Part shown: piece after piece, positions 33,044-41,941 of the stretch
Position numbering within the stretch: position 1 is the stretch's first letter
How the letters are laid out: every line of letters starts with the position of its first letter
DNA from: Eubacterium sp.
Lineage (GTDB): Bacteria; Bacillota; Clostridia; Oscillospirales; Acutalibacteraceae
Assembly: GCA_015655975.1 (NCBI GenBank)
Contig: DVEP01000020.1
Location: forward strand, 1-64,000
DNA length: 64,000 bases
Direction: 5' to 3'
Notes under the pieces: model-generated
The model's input: only the letters and a program-made list of their open reading frames with translations
What the model was told of the DNA's origin: nothing
Databases searched by the model: none
Translations under genes and position numbers: made by a program

Positions 33044-33868
33044 ATGAAAAATTTTGGTTTAATCGGCTCACCGCTTGGACACTCTCTGAGCAGTTTCATT
33101 CACAAAGAAATAATGAAACAGGCAGATATAAAAGGCACATACAGCCTGATAGAAATAAAAAAAGGTGATTTAAAAAACGGAATTGAAACGCTGAAAAAAT
33201 TAGACGGTTTCAATGTAACCATTCCCCACAAAATAGACATCATTAACTTTACGGACAGTCTTTCCGAACGGGCAAAACTTTTCAACTCTGTAAACACAGT
33301 GGTTTGCAAGGAAGACAGACTTCGCGGTACAAACACCGACTGCATAGGTTTCACAAAATCTTTAGAACGAAACAATATGAATTTAAACGAAAAGGTTTTG
33401 CTTTGCGGGGCAGGCGGAGTTGCAAGAATGATAGCGTATGAGACAATGCTTGCAGGAGGCACTCTTACAATAGCGGCAAGAAACGAAGAGCAGGCAGAAA
33501 ATCTGTCGAAAGAATTGAACAGAAAGTTTAAGGCAAACACGCAATTCTGCAATTTAAACTCCATTGACGGCGAATTTGACCTTTTAGTAAATGCAACGCC
33601 TGTCGGTATGTTTCCGAACACAGACTGTTGCCCTGTAAAAAAAGAAGTGATTTTAAACTGCAAAAATATTTTTGACACAATTTACAATCCCTATAACACC
33701 AAGTTGTTGAAATTCGCAAAAAGAAACGAAATCAATTGTTCAAACGGATTGTCAATGCTTGTAGGTCAGGCTGTTGCGGCGCAGGAAATTTGGAATTCAA
33801 TAAAAATACCTGACTATATAGTACAGGAAATCACGGAACTGACAAGAAAAGAGTTGCAAAACAGATGA
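33044..33868 (+). CDS. aroE: Shikimate dehydrogenase AroE
   Basis: A 274-aa NADPH-dependent enzyme reducing 3-dehydroshikimate in the chorismate pathway. GLIGSPLGHSLSSFIH at the N-terminus, GFNVTIPHK with the catalytic Lys, NTDCIGF, the Rossmann loop LLCGAGGVARMIAYE, NATPVGMFPN and the C-terminal GLSMLVGQAVAAQEIW are all diagnostic. GAGGCG precedes ATG 33044. It overlaps aroK as ATGA, so the two are co-translated. Confidence 0.97.
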   Translation: MKNFGLIGSPLGHSLSSFIHKEIMKQADIKGTYSLIEIKKGDLKNGIETLKKLDGFNVTIPHKIDIINFTDSLSERAKLFNSVNTVVCKEDRLRGTNTDCIGFTKSLERNNMNLNEKVLLCGAGGVARMIAYETMLAGGTLTIAARNEEQAENLSKELNRKFKANTQFCNLNSIDGEFDLLVNATPVGMFPNTDCCPVKKEVILNCKNIFDTIYNPYNTKLLKFAKRNEINCSNGLSMLVGQAVAAQEIWNSIKIPDYIVQEITELTRKELQNR

Positions 33869-34374
33869 ATATCATTTTGTGTGGTTTTATGGGTTGCGGA
33901 AAAACAACCGTTTCAAAACAGTTGCACAAACTTTTGAGCGACAAATTCAGTGTTGTTGACACCGATTTGCTCATAGAACAAAAATTTAATATGCAGATTA
34001 AAGATATTTTTAAAACAAAAGGCGAAGATTTTTTCAGACAAGCCGAGTATGAAATATGCAAAGAGTTGTCGGAAAAAGACAACCTGATAGTTTCAACAGG
34101 CGGAGGTGCGCTGACCTTTGCAAGAAACTCCGAATTACTGAAGAAAAACGGAAAAGTGTTTTTTTTGGACGCCTCATTTGAAACAATATGCGCCCGTATA
34201 GGCGATGACAATTCGCGCCCTTTATTTAAAGACAAAGAAAATGCAAAAAAACTCTACGACAGCAGAAAAGATACCTATTCTGCTGTTTGTGATTTTAAGA
34301 CAAACGCTGACAAAGATGTTTTTTCAGCAGCAAAAGATATACTTAAGAAAATCAACGAATGCCAAAAAACATAG
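33865..34374 (+). CDS. aroK: Shikimate kinase AroK
   Basis: A 169-aa P-loop kinase phosphorylating shikimate. Walker A GFMGCGKTTV (about 7-16), DTDLLIEQ substrate-binding Asp, VSTGGGAL glycine motif, and a lid arginine in SRPLF (about 112-116). Length is standard. It follows aroE with a 4-nt overlap; the next gene starts 70 nt later on the same strand. Confidence 0.96.
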   Translation: MNIILCGFMGCGKTTVSKQLHKLLSDKFSVVDTDLLIEQKFNMQIKDIFKTKGEDFFRQAEYEICKELSEKDNLIVSTGGGALTFARNSELLKKNGKVFFLDASFETICARIGDDNSRPLFKDKENAKKLYDSRKDTYSAVCDFKTNADKDVFSAAKDILKKINECQKT

Positions 34375-34444
34375 CAGTTTAACAGAAATTGAAATTAAAA
34401 TAAAAGAAAATAAAAAGTGATAAAGAAGGAAAAAAGGAAAGAAT

Positions 34445-36637
34445 ATGATTAGCATAATTATACCGTACCTGAAGTACGAGCATTATCTTATTGAATGTCT
34501 TGAAAGTCTTAAAGAACAAGTATGCAAAGACTTTGAAGTAATAGTGGTATATTCAGACGAATCTCCGAACGAAGATTTAGTTGAAAAATACAGAGAATTT
34601 TTTGAAATTAAAACAATAGAAAAATACGGAGACAATGTTGCAGTTGCGAAAAACGAAGGTATTAAGCAATCAAAAGGCAACTACATACTTTTTCTCGACA
34701 GCGACGACTATCTCGACGAGCACTTTATTGACAATATGAAACTCTCAACCGACTCAAACGACATTGTCTGCTCTGCCGTAACGGAAGTTTGGTACAAAAA
34801 AGAAACAGTACGCACCGTTGTTGCAAACGGCGGCGGTGTTGCGCCTGTAAAAAGGAAAAATTTCTATTCAAAGAAAACCACTATCGACAAAGCATCTTTG
34901 TTGGGTGCGTTGATAAAAAAAGAATTCATCGAAAAAAATAATATAGAATTTGACGAAAATTTAAAATATGCGTACAGTTTTGACTTTTGTGCAAAAGTTA
35001 TTGCAAACAATCCTTCTATCAATGTTTCCAAAAATTCCTGTTATTTTAAAAGATTTCACAACGACCCTATCAACACGCCGTCTTTAACTCAGGACAACCT
35101 GATAGATATAGTTGAAGAATACGATAAAACTGTAGGAAAATATGCCGACACCGACAATGAAGATTTAAAGGAATATATTTTTAAATTATCTGAAAACTAT
35201 TTTAAAGTCGAGTGCGAAAAAAGTATTTTTTCAAATAAGTTGAGTGAAAAACATATTCCCAACATTTTGAAAATAGCAAGTAAAAGCAACAAAAATGCAA
35301 AAGCTTTGCTCAAAGGCAAAAAGAAAAAATTCAAAGTCAGAAAAGCAGCGCGCAGTGTACTCGGTAAACGCTCAAGATACAATATTGTAAATGTGAACAA
35401 GCGTTTTAAAAAGAAGTCAAAAAAGTTTTTGAACTACTTCAAGTTCAGCAATGTAAAAAATCGCATTTACAAACTCGGATATCGAATATTCAAACTCATA
35501 TATTCACAATTTTTAATCAAAAAACCTATTCAGGAAAATGTGGTTTTGTTTGAAACATTTTTCGGAAAAAGTTACTCTGACTCTCCGAAATATATATATG
35601 AATACCTGCAAAAGAACTATCCCGGTAAATTCAAATGCGTATTTTCCGTTAAAGACAAAAAAACCGAAATACCTTACGGCTGTAAAAAAGTCAAGAGATT
35701 TTACCCTGCATATTTTTATTATGCAGCCGTGTCAAAATACTTTGTTTTCAATGTACGCCAGCCGATTTGGATGAAAAAACGAGAGGGACAGGTATTTTTG
35801 GAGACATGGCACGGCACACCGCTCAAAAAACTTTTCTTTGATATTGAAGAAGTAATGAGTGCAAATCCGCTCAACAAACTTCAAATTTACGAAAAGTCAA
35901 GAGACTGGGACTACCTGATTTCTCCAAACAGGTTCAGCACCGATGTTTTCACATCTTGCTTTATGTTTGACAGAGATAAAATTATTGAAACAGGGTACCC
36001 GAGAAACGACCCGATGCACAGCGACCATATTGAAGAAGATATGGATAAAATCAAAGAAAAATTAAATCTCCCTAAAGACAAAAAAATCATTCTCTATGCT
36101 CCTACATGGCGAGACGATGAATTTTACGGAAGCGGAAAATACAAATTCACACTTAAACTTGATTTGCAAAAAATGCAAAATGAACTTTCCGATGACTACA
36201 TTGTAATTCTTCGCACACACTATTATATAGCAGACATACTCGATATAAGTGAATTTGAGGGTTTTGCATACAACTTCAGCAAATATCCCGATATAGTTGA
36301 CCTCTATCTTGTTTCCGATATTCTTATTACCGACTACTCAAGTGTATTTTTCGACTACGCAGGTTTGAAAAGACCTATGCTTTTCTTCACATACGACATT
36401 GCAAAGTATCGTGATACACTTCGCGGTTTCTACTTTGATATTGAAAAAGAAGTTCCGGGGCCTTTACTTTTCACAACGGAAGAAATCATTGACTCAATCA
36501 AAAATATCGACGATGTTGTTACTGCTTATAAAGAAAAATACAATCAGTTCTACGAGAAATTCTGTTCTCTTGAAGACGGAACAAGTGCAAAAAAAGTCGC
36601 AGACATTGTCTTTTTTGACAAAAGGAATGCACAATAA
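34445..36637 (+). CDS. Bifunctional GT2 glycosyltransferase / CDP-glycerol glycerophosphotransferase
   Basis: A 730-aa two-domain protein. Residues 1-215 are a GT2 domain (MISIIIPYLKYEHYLIECL, GDNVAVAKNEGI, LFLDSDDYLDE with the DxD). A very basic linker (about 288-335, KGKKKKFKVRKAARS) follows. Residues about 370-725 are a TagF/TarF-like glycerophosphotransferase: TWHGTPLKKLFFDI, TGYPRND, LYAPTWRDDEF, LRTHYYI and LITDYSSVFFDYAGL, which contains the His residues and the DYSS motif used for CDP-glycerol (or CDP-ribitol) transfer. It probably builds a teichoic-acid-like or glycerophosphate-decorated glycan at the inner membrane face; the basic linker may bind membrane phospholipid. A TagG-like export permease follows. 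Confidence 0.9.
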   Translation: MISIIIPYLKYEHYLIECLESLKEQVCKDFEVIVVYSDESPNEDLVEKYREFFEIKTIEKYGDNVAVAKNEGIKQSKGNYILFLDSDDYLDEHFIDNMKLSTDSNDIVCSAVTEVWYKKETVRTVVANGGGVAPVKRKNFYSKKTTIDKASLLGALIKKEFIEKNNIEFDENLKYAYSFDFCAKVIANNPSINVSKNSCYFKRFHNDPINTPSLTQDNLIDIVEEYDKTVGKYADTDNEDLKEYIFKLSENYFKVECEKSIFSNKLSEKHIPNILKIASKSNKNAKALLKGKKKKFKVRKAARSVLGKRSRYNIVNVNKRFKKKSKKFLNYFKFSNVKNRIYKLGYRIFKLIYSQFLIKKPIQENVVLFETFFGKSYSDSPKYIYEYLQKNYPGKFKCVFSVKDKKTEIPYGCKKVKRFYPAYFYYAAVSKYFVFNVRQPIWMKKREGQVFLETWHGTPLKKLFFDIEEVMSANPLNKLQIYEKSRDWDYLISPNRFSTDVFTSCFMFDRDKIIETGYPRNDPMHSDHIEEDMDKIKEKLNLPKDKKIILYAPTWRDDEFYGSGKYKFTLKLDLQKMQNELSDDYIVILRTHYYIADILDISEFEGFAYNFSKYPDIVDLYLVSDILITDYSSVFFDYAGLKRPMLFFTYDIAKYRDTLRGFYFDIEKEVPGPLLFTTEEIIDSIKNIDDVVTAYKEKYNQFYEKFCSLEDGTSAKKVADIVFFDKRNAQ

Positions 36638-36682
36638 TCGGCAAAATTAGTGCTTTTTGTTCTGTATTTACACCACTTTAAC

Positions 36683-36711
36683 TTGAAAACCGTATTTCTT
36701 TATGCTATAAT
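36683..36711 (+). promoter_or_regulatory. SigA promoter before the ABC-2 permease
   Basis: TTGAAA (36683-36688), 17 bp, TATAAT (36706-36711). Confidence 0.7.
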
Positions 36712-36782
36712 TACAACCGTTACTCTGAATATGAGTTTTAACAATATATGATTGCGCCAAAGCGTATGCGAGGTATAACATA

Positions 36783-37634
36783 ATGTTGACTAAAACAAAA
36801 ACAGGAAAGGAAATGCAGCGAACACTTAACAATTTTAATAAATACAAAAATTTGTTGCATGAACTTGTAAATAAAAATGTTAAATTGAAATATAGAAATT
36901 CTTGGTTAGGAATTTTTTGGAGTTTTCTTGAGCCATTGTTAAATATGATTGTTTTGTCTGTTGTATTTGACGGAATTTTCAACAGAGGCGGCGACGGTGT
37001 TATTTGCTACCCCGTTTTCCTGTTCACAGGCAGAATGATTTTCGACTTCTTCAAACAATCAACCAAAAAAGCGATGATGAGTTTCAGAGCAAACCAAGCA
37101 ATTATTAAAAAGGTATATGTGCCGAAGTATATGTATCCGCTTTCCGGAATACTCTCAAACTTTGTTACATTTTCAATATCACTGCTTTGCCTTGTTTGTA
37201 TCACCGCATTCTTTATGATAACGGGTATAAGCAACGGACACGACATTGTTATTACTTGGAAAATATTGCTGTTTTGGATACCTATTTTAATCTGTCTCAT
37301 TCTTTCGATAGGCATCGGTCTTATTCTTTCTGTTTTACAGGTTTATTTCAGAGATATTGAGTACATCTTCAATGTATTTATGAGCCTTATGTTCTATATG
37401 GTACCTATTCTCTACAACCTTAAAACAATAAAAACAGAATGGATGATTGTAATAATCAAGTTAAACCCGCTTTACTCCATAATAGAACTCTTCAGACAAT
37501 GCGTATTGTACGGTAACCGTTCAATTTTAAGTTGGCATATGATACTTTATTCATTGGCTTTCTCGCTTATTGTTTTAGCAATCGGAATTCTTATTTTCAA
37601 ATGGAAAAGCGACGATATCGTATATCATCTTTAA
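36783..37634 (+). CDS. ABC-2 polysaccharide/teichoic acid export permease (TagG-like)
   Basis: A 283-aa membrane protein with six hydrophobic helices. The LVNKNVKLKYRNSWLGIFWSF opening is split here by its features: the amphipathic N-terminal stretch and the SWLGIFWSFLEPL segment are hallmarks of TagG/Wzm/RfbA permeases, which export lipid-linked polymers. LQVYFRDIEYIF and YNLKTI near residue 195-215 and NPLYSIIELFRQ near 237 are further family blocks. Two starts are possible: 36783 (GAGG 9 nt upstream) or 36813 (AGGAAAGG). The ATPase partner (TagH/Wzt) is absent on both sides, so it must be encoded elsewhere. Confidence 0.88.
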   Translation: MLTKTKTGKEMQRTLNNFNKYKNLLHELVNKNVKLKYRNSWLGIFWSFLEPLLNMIVLSVVFDGIFNRGGDGVICYPVFLFTGRMIFDFFKQSTKKAMMSFRANQAIIKKVYVPKYMYPLSGILSNFVTFSISLLCLVCITAFFMITGISNGHDIVITWKILLFWIPILICLILSIGIGLILSVLQVYFRDIEYIFNVFMSLMFYMVPILYNLKTIKTEWMIVIIKLNPLYSIIELFRQCVLYGNRSILSWHMILYSLAFSLIVLAIGILIFKWKSDDIVYHL

Positions 37635-37642
37635 TATTAAAC

Positions 37643-37669
37643 AAAAAGACGGCATAAGCCGTCTTTTTT
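37643..37669 (+). terminator. Terminator of the permease gene
   Basis: AAAAAGACGGC pairs perfectly with GCCGTCTTTTT around ATAA. Confidence 0.93.
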
Positions 37670-37693
37670 ATTTTATGTTCTGTTTTTTATTAT

Positions 37694-37732
37694 AAAAAAG
37701 GACGAACAAATTAATTTTTGTCCGTCCCTTTT
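37694..37732 (-). terminator. Terminator of the phosphoglucomutase transcript
   Basis: On the minus strand AAAAGGGACGGACAAA pairs with TTTGTTCGTCCTTTTTT (one mismatch). It follows the 31-aa peptide gene. Confidence 0.85.
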
Positions 37733-37741
37733 ATCATTCAC

Positions 37742-37837
37742 TCAATGCACAAGCGCTACCAAACCCGCAGTCAGTACGCTGCCTGCCATCAAAACCGCCA
37801 AAACAACAGCAGTAACTTTCACAAAATTTCTGTTCAT
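37742..37837 (-). CDS. Small single-pass membrane peptide, 31 aa
   Basis: An ATG one base after the phosphoglucomutase stop, with GGAGG 7 nt upstream inside that gene's last codons. The product is a short basic start (MNRNFVK) and one hydrophobic helix (VTAVVLAVLMAGSVLTAGLV), ending in VH, too short for usual gene finders. The ideal RBS, the immediate coupling and the terminator right after it argue that it is translated. Function unknown; tiny membrane peptides of similar make-up occur in Clostridia, from memory. Confidence 0.65.
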   Translation of the reverse strand: MNRNFVKVTAVVLAVLMAGSVLTAGLVALVH

Positions 37838-37838
37838 T

Positions 37839-39563
37839 TTACGCCTCCATATATTTTGCGGCGGAATTGATAAGTTCACTGCCGTTCTTGTCAGCCTCTG
37901 CCATATCTTTTCCGATTGCAGTTATATATGTTTTAATTTTCGGCTCAGTACCGCTCGGTCTGACAATTACACTTGCTCCGCCCTCAAGTTTATATGCAAG
38001 AACATTTGACTTAGGAAGTTCGATTTTCTCCGTTTTGCCTGTTTCAAGATTTGTTTCAACACTTGTTTTATAGTCTGAAACGGAAATGACTTTTTTGCCT
38101 GCAAAATCTTTCGGAGTATTTTTACGCAGATTTTCCATAATTTCAGCCATTTTTTCCATTCCTGCAGCGCCCTCAAACTGATAGTTTGAAACAGTATTTG
38201 AATAGTAGCCGAATTCACTGTAAATATCATTCATTACATCAAGCAAAGTTTTACCCTGAAGTTTATAAAAAGCAGTCATTTCACAAATGAGCATTGACGC
38301 AACAACAGCGTCTTTATCTCTTGCGTGAGTACCTGCAAGGTAACCGTAACTTTCCTCAAAGCCCATAACAAAATCGTCTGCTCTGCCCTCTTTTTCAAGG
38401 TTTGTAATGAGTTCACCTATATATTTAAAACCTGTTAAAAGATTTTTGAATTTGCAGTTATATTTTTTAGCAATTTCCTGCGCCAAATCTGTTGAAACAA
38501 AAGACTTAACGGCGATTGACGACTCGGGGAGCATACCTTTTTCTTTCTTTTGTGAAAGAAGGTAGTTGAGAAGAAGTGCTCCCACTTGGTTTCCGCTCAT
38601 AAGTTCAAACTCATCACCTGCATTTTTAACCGCAATGCCGACACGGTCACAGTCAGGGTCGGTTGCAAGCAAAATATCTGCGTCAACATCTTTTGTCAAA
38701 AGCAAAGCCTCTTCAAAAGCCTGTTTAATTTCAGGGTTTGGGAACGGGCATGTCGGGAAATTGCCGTCGGGCAATTCCTGAGATTTTACGACAGTTACAT
38801 TTTTCACACCTATTCTGTCGAGAACAGCCCTTACAGGTTTGTTGCCTGTACCGTTGAGCGGAGTGTAAATAACGCTCAGGTCCGCCTTTTCGCAAACACC
38901 TCTGTTTACACACTGCTTTTCAACTTCGTCAAGGAACTGATTTACAACATCGTCCCCTACCATTTCAATCAATCCGTCTTTTACGGCAGTATCGAAATCG
39001 CAGGTTTTAATTCCTGTAAAATAATCTACATTTTTGATATATTCATATGTCTCGGACGCCTCATCGTCTGTCATTTGATATCCGCAAGGGTTGTAGCACT
39101 TATACCCGTTATACTTTGCAGGGTTATGTGAAGCAGTGATGATGATACCGCTGTTTGTTTTAAAATATCTGATAGCATAACTCAAAACAGGAGTAGGTAC
39201 AAGTTCTTCAAACAAATACACCTTAACTCCGTTTGCAGCAAGCACCTTTGCGGCAAATTTTGCAAAATAGTCGCTTTTAATTCTTGAATCATAAGCGATA
39301 GCAACGCTTGGCTTTTCGCTTTTATTAAGCAAATACTGAGCAAGTCCCTGTGTAGCGCGACCTACTGTATATACATTCATTCTGTTTGTACCTGCACCGA
39401 TAACTCCCCTGAGACCTGCAGTACCGAACTCAAGTTCTGTATAAAATCTATCTATAATTTCATCTTCAGCAGTTATTGAATTGAGTTCCTCTGTCAAATC
39501 GCTGTCGATAACAGCTTTCTCTTTCCATATCTCGTACAACTGTTTTTCGTTCAAAATTCTCAC
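37839..39563 (-). CDS. pgcA: Phosphoglucomutase/phosphomannomutase (PgcA-like)
   Basis: A 574-aa alpha-D-phosphohexomutase of the long PgcA/PGM2 type, interconverting glucose 6-phosphate and glucose 1-phosphate, the precursor of UDP-glucose. Visible are FGTAGLRGVIGAGTNRMN, the phosphoserine loop GIIITASHNPAKYNGYK, the metal-binding ATDPDCDR, substrate loop GFEESYGYL and the phosphate-binding VRPSGTEPKIK. All catalytic elements are intact. It supplies nucleotide sugars for the envelope genes in this window. A 31-aa peptide gene follows on the same transcript. Confidence 0.95.
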   Translation of the reverse strand: MRILNEKQLYEIWKEKAVIDSDLTEELNSITAEDEIIDRFYTELEFGTAGLRGVIGAGTNRMNVYTVGRATQGLAQYLLNKSEKPSVAIAYDSRIKSDYFAKFAAKVLAANGVKVYLFEELVPTPVLSYAIRYFKTNSGIIITASHNPAKYNGYKCYNPCGYQMTDDEASETYEYIKNVDYFTGIKTCDFDTAVKDGLIEMVGDDVVNQFLDEVEKQCVNRGVCEKADLSVIYTPLNGTGNKPVRAVLDRIGVKNVTVVKSQELPDGNFPTCPFPNPEIKQAFEEALLLTKDVDADILLATDPDCDRVGIAVKNAGDEFELMSGNQVGALLLNYLLSQKKEKGMLPESSIAVKSFVSTDLAQEIAKKYNCKFKNLLTGFKYIGELITNLEKEGRADDFVMGFEESYGYLAGTHARDKDAVVASMLICEMTAFYKLQGKTLLDVMNDIYSEFGYYSNTVSNYQFEGAAGMEKMAEIMENLRKNTPKDFAGKKVISVSDYKTSVETNLETGKTEKIELPKSNVLAYKLEGGASVIVRPSGTEPKIKTYITAIGKDMAEADKNGSELINSAAKYMEA

Positions 39564-39584
39564 TCCTTGTTTATTCTGGGTACT

Positions 39585-39613
39585 ATTTTAAACTTATTAT
39601 ATACTATTGTCAA
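39585..39613 (-). promoter_or_regulatory. SigA promoter of the phosphoglucomutase gene
   Basis: On the minus strand TTGACA (39613-39608), 17 bp, TAAAAT (39590-39585). Confidence 0.75.
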
Positions 39614-39622
39614 CAATAAGTC

Positions 39623-39651
39623 TTGTCAAGAATATCTCTTTTTAGTATAAT
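39623..39651 (+). promoter_or_regulatory. SigA promoter of the YifB-like gene
   Basis: TTGTCA (39623-39628), 17 bp, TATAAT (39646-39651); back to back with the divergent phosphoglucomutase promoter. Confidence 0.75.
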
Positions 39652-39669
39652 TATTTACGGTGAATTGAT

Positions 39670-41202
39670 ATGTACGCAAAAGTAAAAAGTTTGGGAATTT
39701 TCGGTTTTGAAACATTTTTGGTGGAAGTAGAGGCAGACATCAGTTCGGGTTTGCCGAGATTTGACATTGTCGGGTTACCCGACGCAGCCGTAAAAGAAAG
39801 CAAAGAGCGTGTTCGTTCTTCAATAAAAAACTGCAAATTCACATATCCGACAGCAAGAATAACGGTAAACATTGCGCCTGCCGACATAAAAAAGGAGGGT
39901 GCAATATATGACCTGCCCATCTTCATATCTACACTTTTGGCAAGCGGTCAATTAAATGTTAAAAATATTGAAGAATATGCGTTTATAGGCGAAATGTCGC
40001 TTGACGGCGAAATTCGTCCTGTAAAAGCAGTTTTACCTATGGTTTTAGAGGCAAAAAAACAAGGTATCAGTAATGTTTTCATTCCGAAAAGCAACGAACT
40101 TGAGGGCGGTGTAATTGAAGGAATTAATGTCTTGCCTGCCGAAAACATTTACCAAGTTTGCGACCATTTAAAAGGAATTGCTCAAACAGTTCCTGCAAAA
40201 ACTATTGAAACAGAGCAAATTCAGGATGACTCACTGCTCGATTTTGCCGATGTTAAAGGTCAGAAAAACGCAAAGCGTGCACTTGAAATTGCGGCGGCAG
40301 GAGGACACAACTGTATTATGTACGGTCCGCCCGGCACGGGTAAAAGTATGCTTGCAAAAAGAATGCCGTCAATTTTACCCGATATGACATTTGACGAACA
40401 AATAGACTGCACAAAACTTTATTCGGTAGCAGGAAAACTCGACAGTAAAATGGGGCTTATCACAAAAAGACCTTTTCGTTCTCCGCACCACACCGTATCT
40501 GCTCAGGGTCTTACAGGCGGCGGAACTTCACTCACTCCGGGCGAATTGAGTCTTGCCCACAACGGAATTATCTTTCTTGACGAATTCCCCGAATTTGACC
40601 GCCGTGCAAAAGAATCTTTACGCCAACCGCTTGAAGACGGAATTGTTACCATCACACGAACCGCAGGAACTGTTACATACCCGTCAAATATACTTTTAAT
40701 TGCCGCAATGAATCCCTGTCCCTGCGGTTATTTGGGACACCCCACAAAAGAATGCACTTGTTCGGATGCGGCAAAAAGACGATACAAAGAAAAAATTTCG
40801 GGTCCTATTTTAGACAGAATAGACATCCATATAGAAGTCGCGCCCGTGGCATTTGAAGAACTTTCCTCAATAAAAAAAGAAGAGTCAAGCAAGGAAATTA
40901 AAAAGCGAGTTGACAAAGCAAGAGATATTCAAAGAAAAAGATTTGAAAACTCACCCGTCTCCTGCAATGCAAAAATGACTCCGCAAATGACAAAAGACTT
41001 TTGCAAATTGGACGACAGCGCATCTGAACTTTTAAAAGACGCTTTTGAAAAACTGTCAATGAGCGCAAGAGCGTACGACAAAATACTGAGAATTTCAAGA
41101 ACTATCGCAGACCTTGAAGGAAGCGAAAAAATAGAAATAAATCATATTGCCGAAGCACTTCAGTACAGAGGGCTTGACAGACAATACAACTATGGTGAAT
41201 AA
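39670..41202 (+). CDS. YifB/ComM-family Mg-chelatase-like AAA+ ATPase
   Basis: A 510-aa AAA+ protein. N-terminal ChlI-like domain (about 1-170; SGLPRFDIVGLPDAAVKES), AAA module with Walker A MYGPPGTGKSML (about 216-225), Walker B GIIFLDEFPEF, and a C-terminal Mg-chelatase domain; ILLIAAMNPCPCGYLGH and CTCSDAAKRRYKEKISGP form the conserved Cys-containing loop. Proteobacterial ComM is a branch-migration helicase that helps integrate DNA in transformation; in Clostridia the role is less clear. ATG 39670 has GGTGA upstream. The LUD gene follows after 11 nt. Confidence 0.94.
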   Translation: MYAKVKSLGIFGFETFLVEVEADISSGLPRFDIVGLPDAAVKESKERVRSSIKNCKFTYPTARITVNIAPADIKKEGAIYDLPIFISTLLASGQLNVKNIEEYAFIGEMSLDGEIRPVKAVLPMVLEAKKQGISNVFIPKSNELEGGVIEGINVLPAENIYQVCDHLKGIAQTVPAKTIETEQIQDDSLLDFADVKGQKNAKRALEIAAAGGHNCIMYGPPGTGKSMLAKRMPSILPDMTFDEQIDCTKLYSVAGKLDSKMGLITKRPFRSPHHTVSAQGLTGGGTSLTPGELSLAHNGIIFLDEFPEFDRRAKESLRQPLEDGIVTITRTAGTVTYPSNILLIAAMNPCPCGYLGHPTKECTCSDAAKRRYKEKISGPILDRIDIHIEVAPVAFEELSSIKKEESSKEIKKRVDKARDIQRKRFENSPVSCNAKMTPQMTKDFCKLDDSASELLKDAFEKLSMSARAYDKILRISRTIADLEGSEKIEINHIAEALQYRGLDRQYNYGE

Positions 41203-41213
41203 GGAGTTTTAAA

Positions 41214-41861
41214 ATGGATATTTCAATAAAAAAGACAATGGAAAATTTAGAAAAAAACAACATTAAACCGTTTTTTGTTGAAACAAAAGAAGATGTTGTA
41301 CCGCTCGTCAAAAAACTTGTTAAAGCAGGTGAAAGTGTCGCAAACGGCGGCAGTGTTTCGCTTGAAGAAACAAATATAATGAACTTGCTTGAAAGCGGTG
41401 TTTACAACTTCATTGACAGAAGAAAAGCAGTTACGGAAGATGAAAAAAGAGATTGTTACATTAAGGCATTCGGATGCGATACATTTTTCTGTTCTTCAAA
41501 CGCAGTAACCGAAAACGGCGAATTGTACAATGTTGACGGTAATTCAAACCGTGTTGCATGCATAGTTTACGGACCTAAACAAGTTATTATGGTAGTGGGC
41601 AAAAACAAGATTGTAAAAAATATCAATGTCGCAATCGAGCGTGTAAAAACTATTTGTGCACCAAAAAACACACAACGACTCAACTGTGAAACATATTGCG
41701 CTAAAAAAGGTGCCTGTGTTTCTCTCGAAAAAGACGACCCGTTCATTTGCGACGGTTGTCAGTCGGACGCAAGAATTTGCTGCAACTATGTCATTTCTGC
41801 ACACCAAAGACACAAAGACAGAATTAAAGTTATCATCGTAAATGAAAACTTGGGATACTAA
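41214..41861 (+). CDS. LUD-domain protein (LutC/YkgG-like, DUF162)
   Basis: A 215-aa protein of the LUD family, related to LutB/LutC of lactate utilisation. Blocks seen: VANGGSVSLEETNIM, RRKAVTEDEKRDCYIKAFGCDTFFCSSNAVTENGELYNVDG (the family core, spread over about 65-108), GPKQVIMVVGKNKIVKNINVAIERV. A C-terminal cysteine set (CETYCAKKGAC, CDGCQSDARICC) could bind a metal or Fe-S cluster. Stand-alone LUD proteins in anaerobes have no proven reaction; no lutA/lutB is adjacent. It is probably co-transcribed with the YifB-like gene and ends at a strong terminator. Confidence 0.85.
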   Translation: MDISIKKTMENLEKNNIKPFFVETKEDVVPLVKKLVKAGESVANGGSVSLEETNIMNLLESGVYNFIDRRKAVTEDEKRDCYIKAFGCDTFFCSSNAVTENGELYNVDGNSNRVACIVYGPKQVIMVVGKNKIVKNINVAIERVKTICAPKNTQRLNCETYCAKKGACVSLEKDDPFICDGCQSDARICCNYVISAHQRHKDRIKVIIVNENLGY

Positions 41862-41898
41862 TATTTAAATTCCGAAACTATATTTTGAATTTGAAAAT

Positions 41899-41940
41899 AA
41901 AAAAGGACTTGTTCATTTAAGCCGAACAAGTCCTTTTTTT
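41899..41940. terminator. Bidirectional terminator between the LUD gene and leuB
   Basis: AAAAGGACTTGTTC pairs perfectly with GAACAAGTCCTTTT around a 9-nt loop. Confidence 0.93.
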
Positions 41941-41941
41941 A

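Noticed and set aside
33100..33678. A 192-aa open frame antisense to aroE
   Set aside because: A shadow of aroE, whose sequence and motifs are unambiguous.
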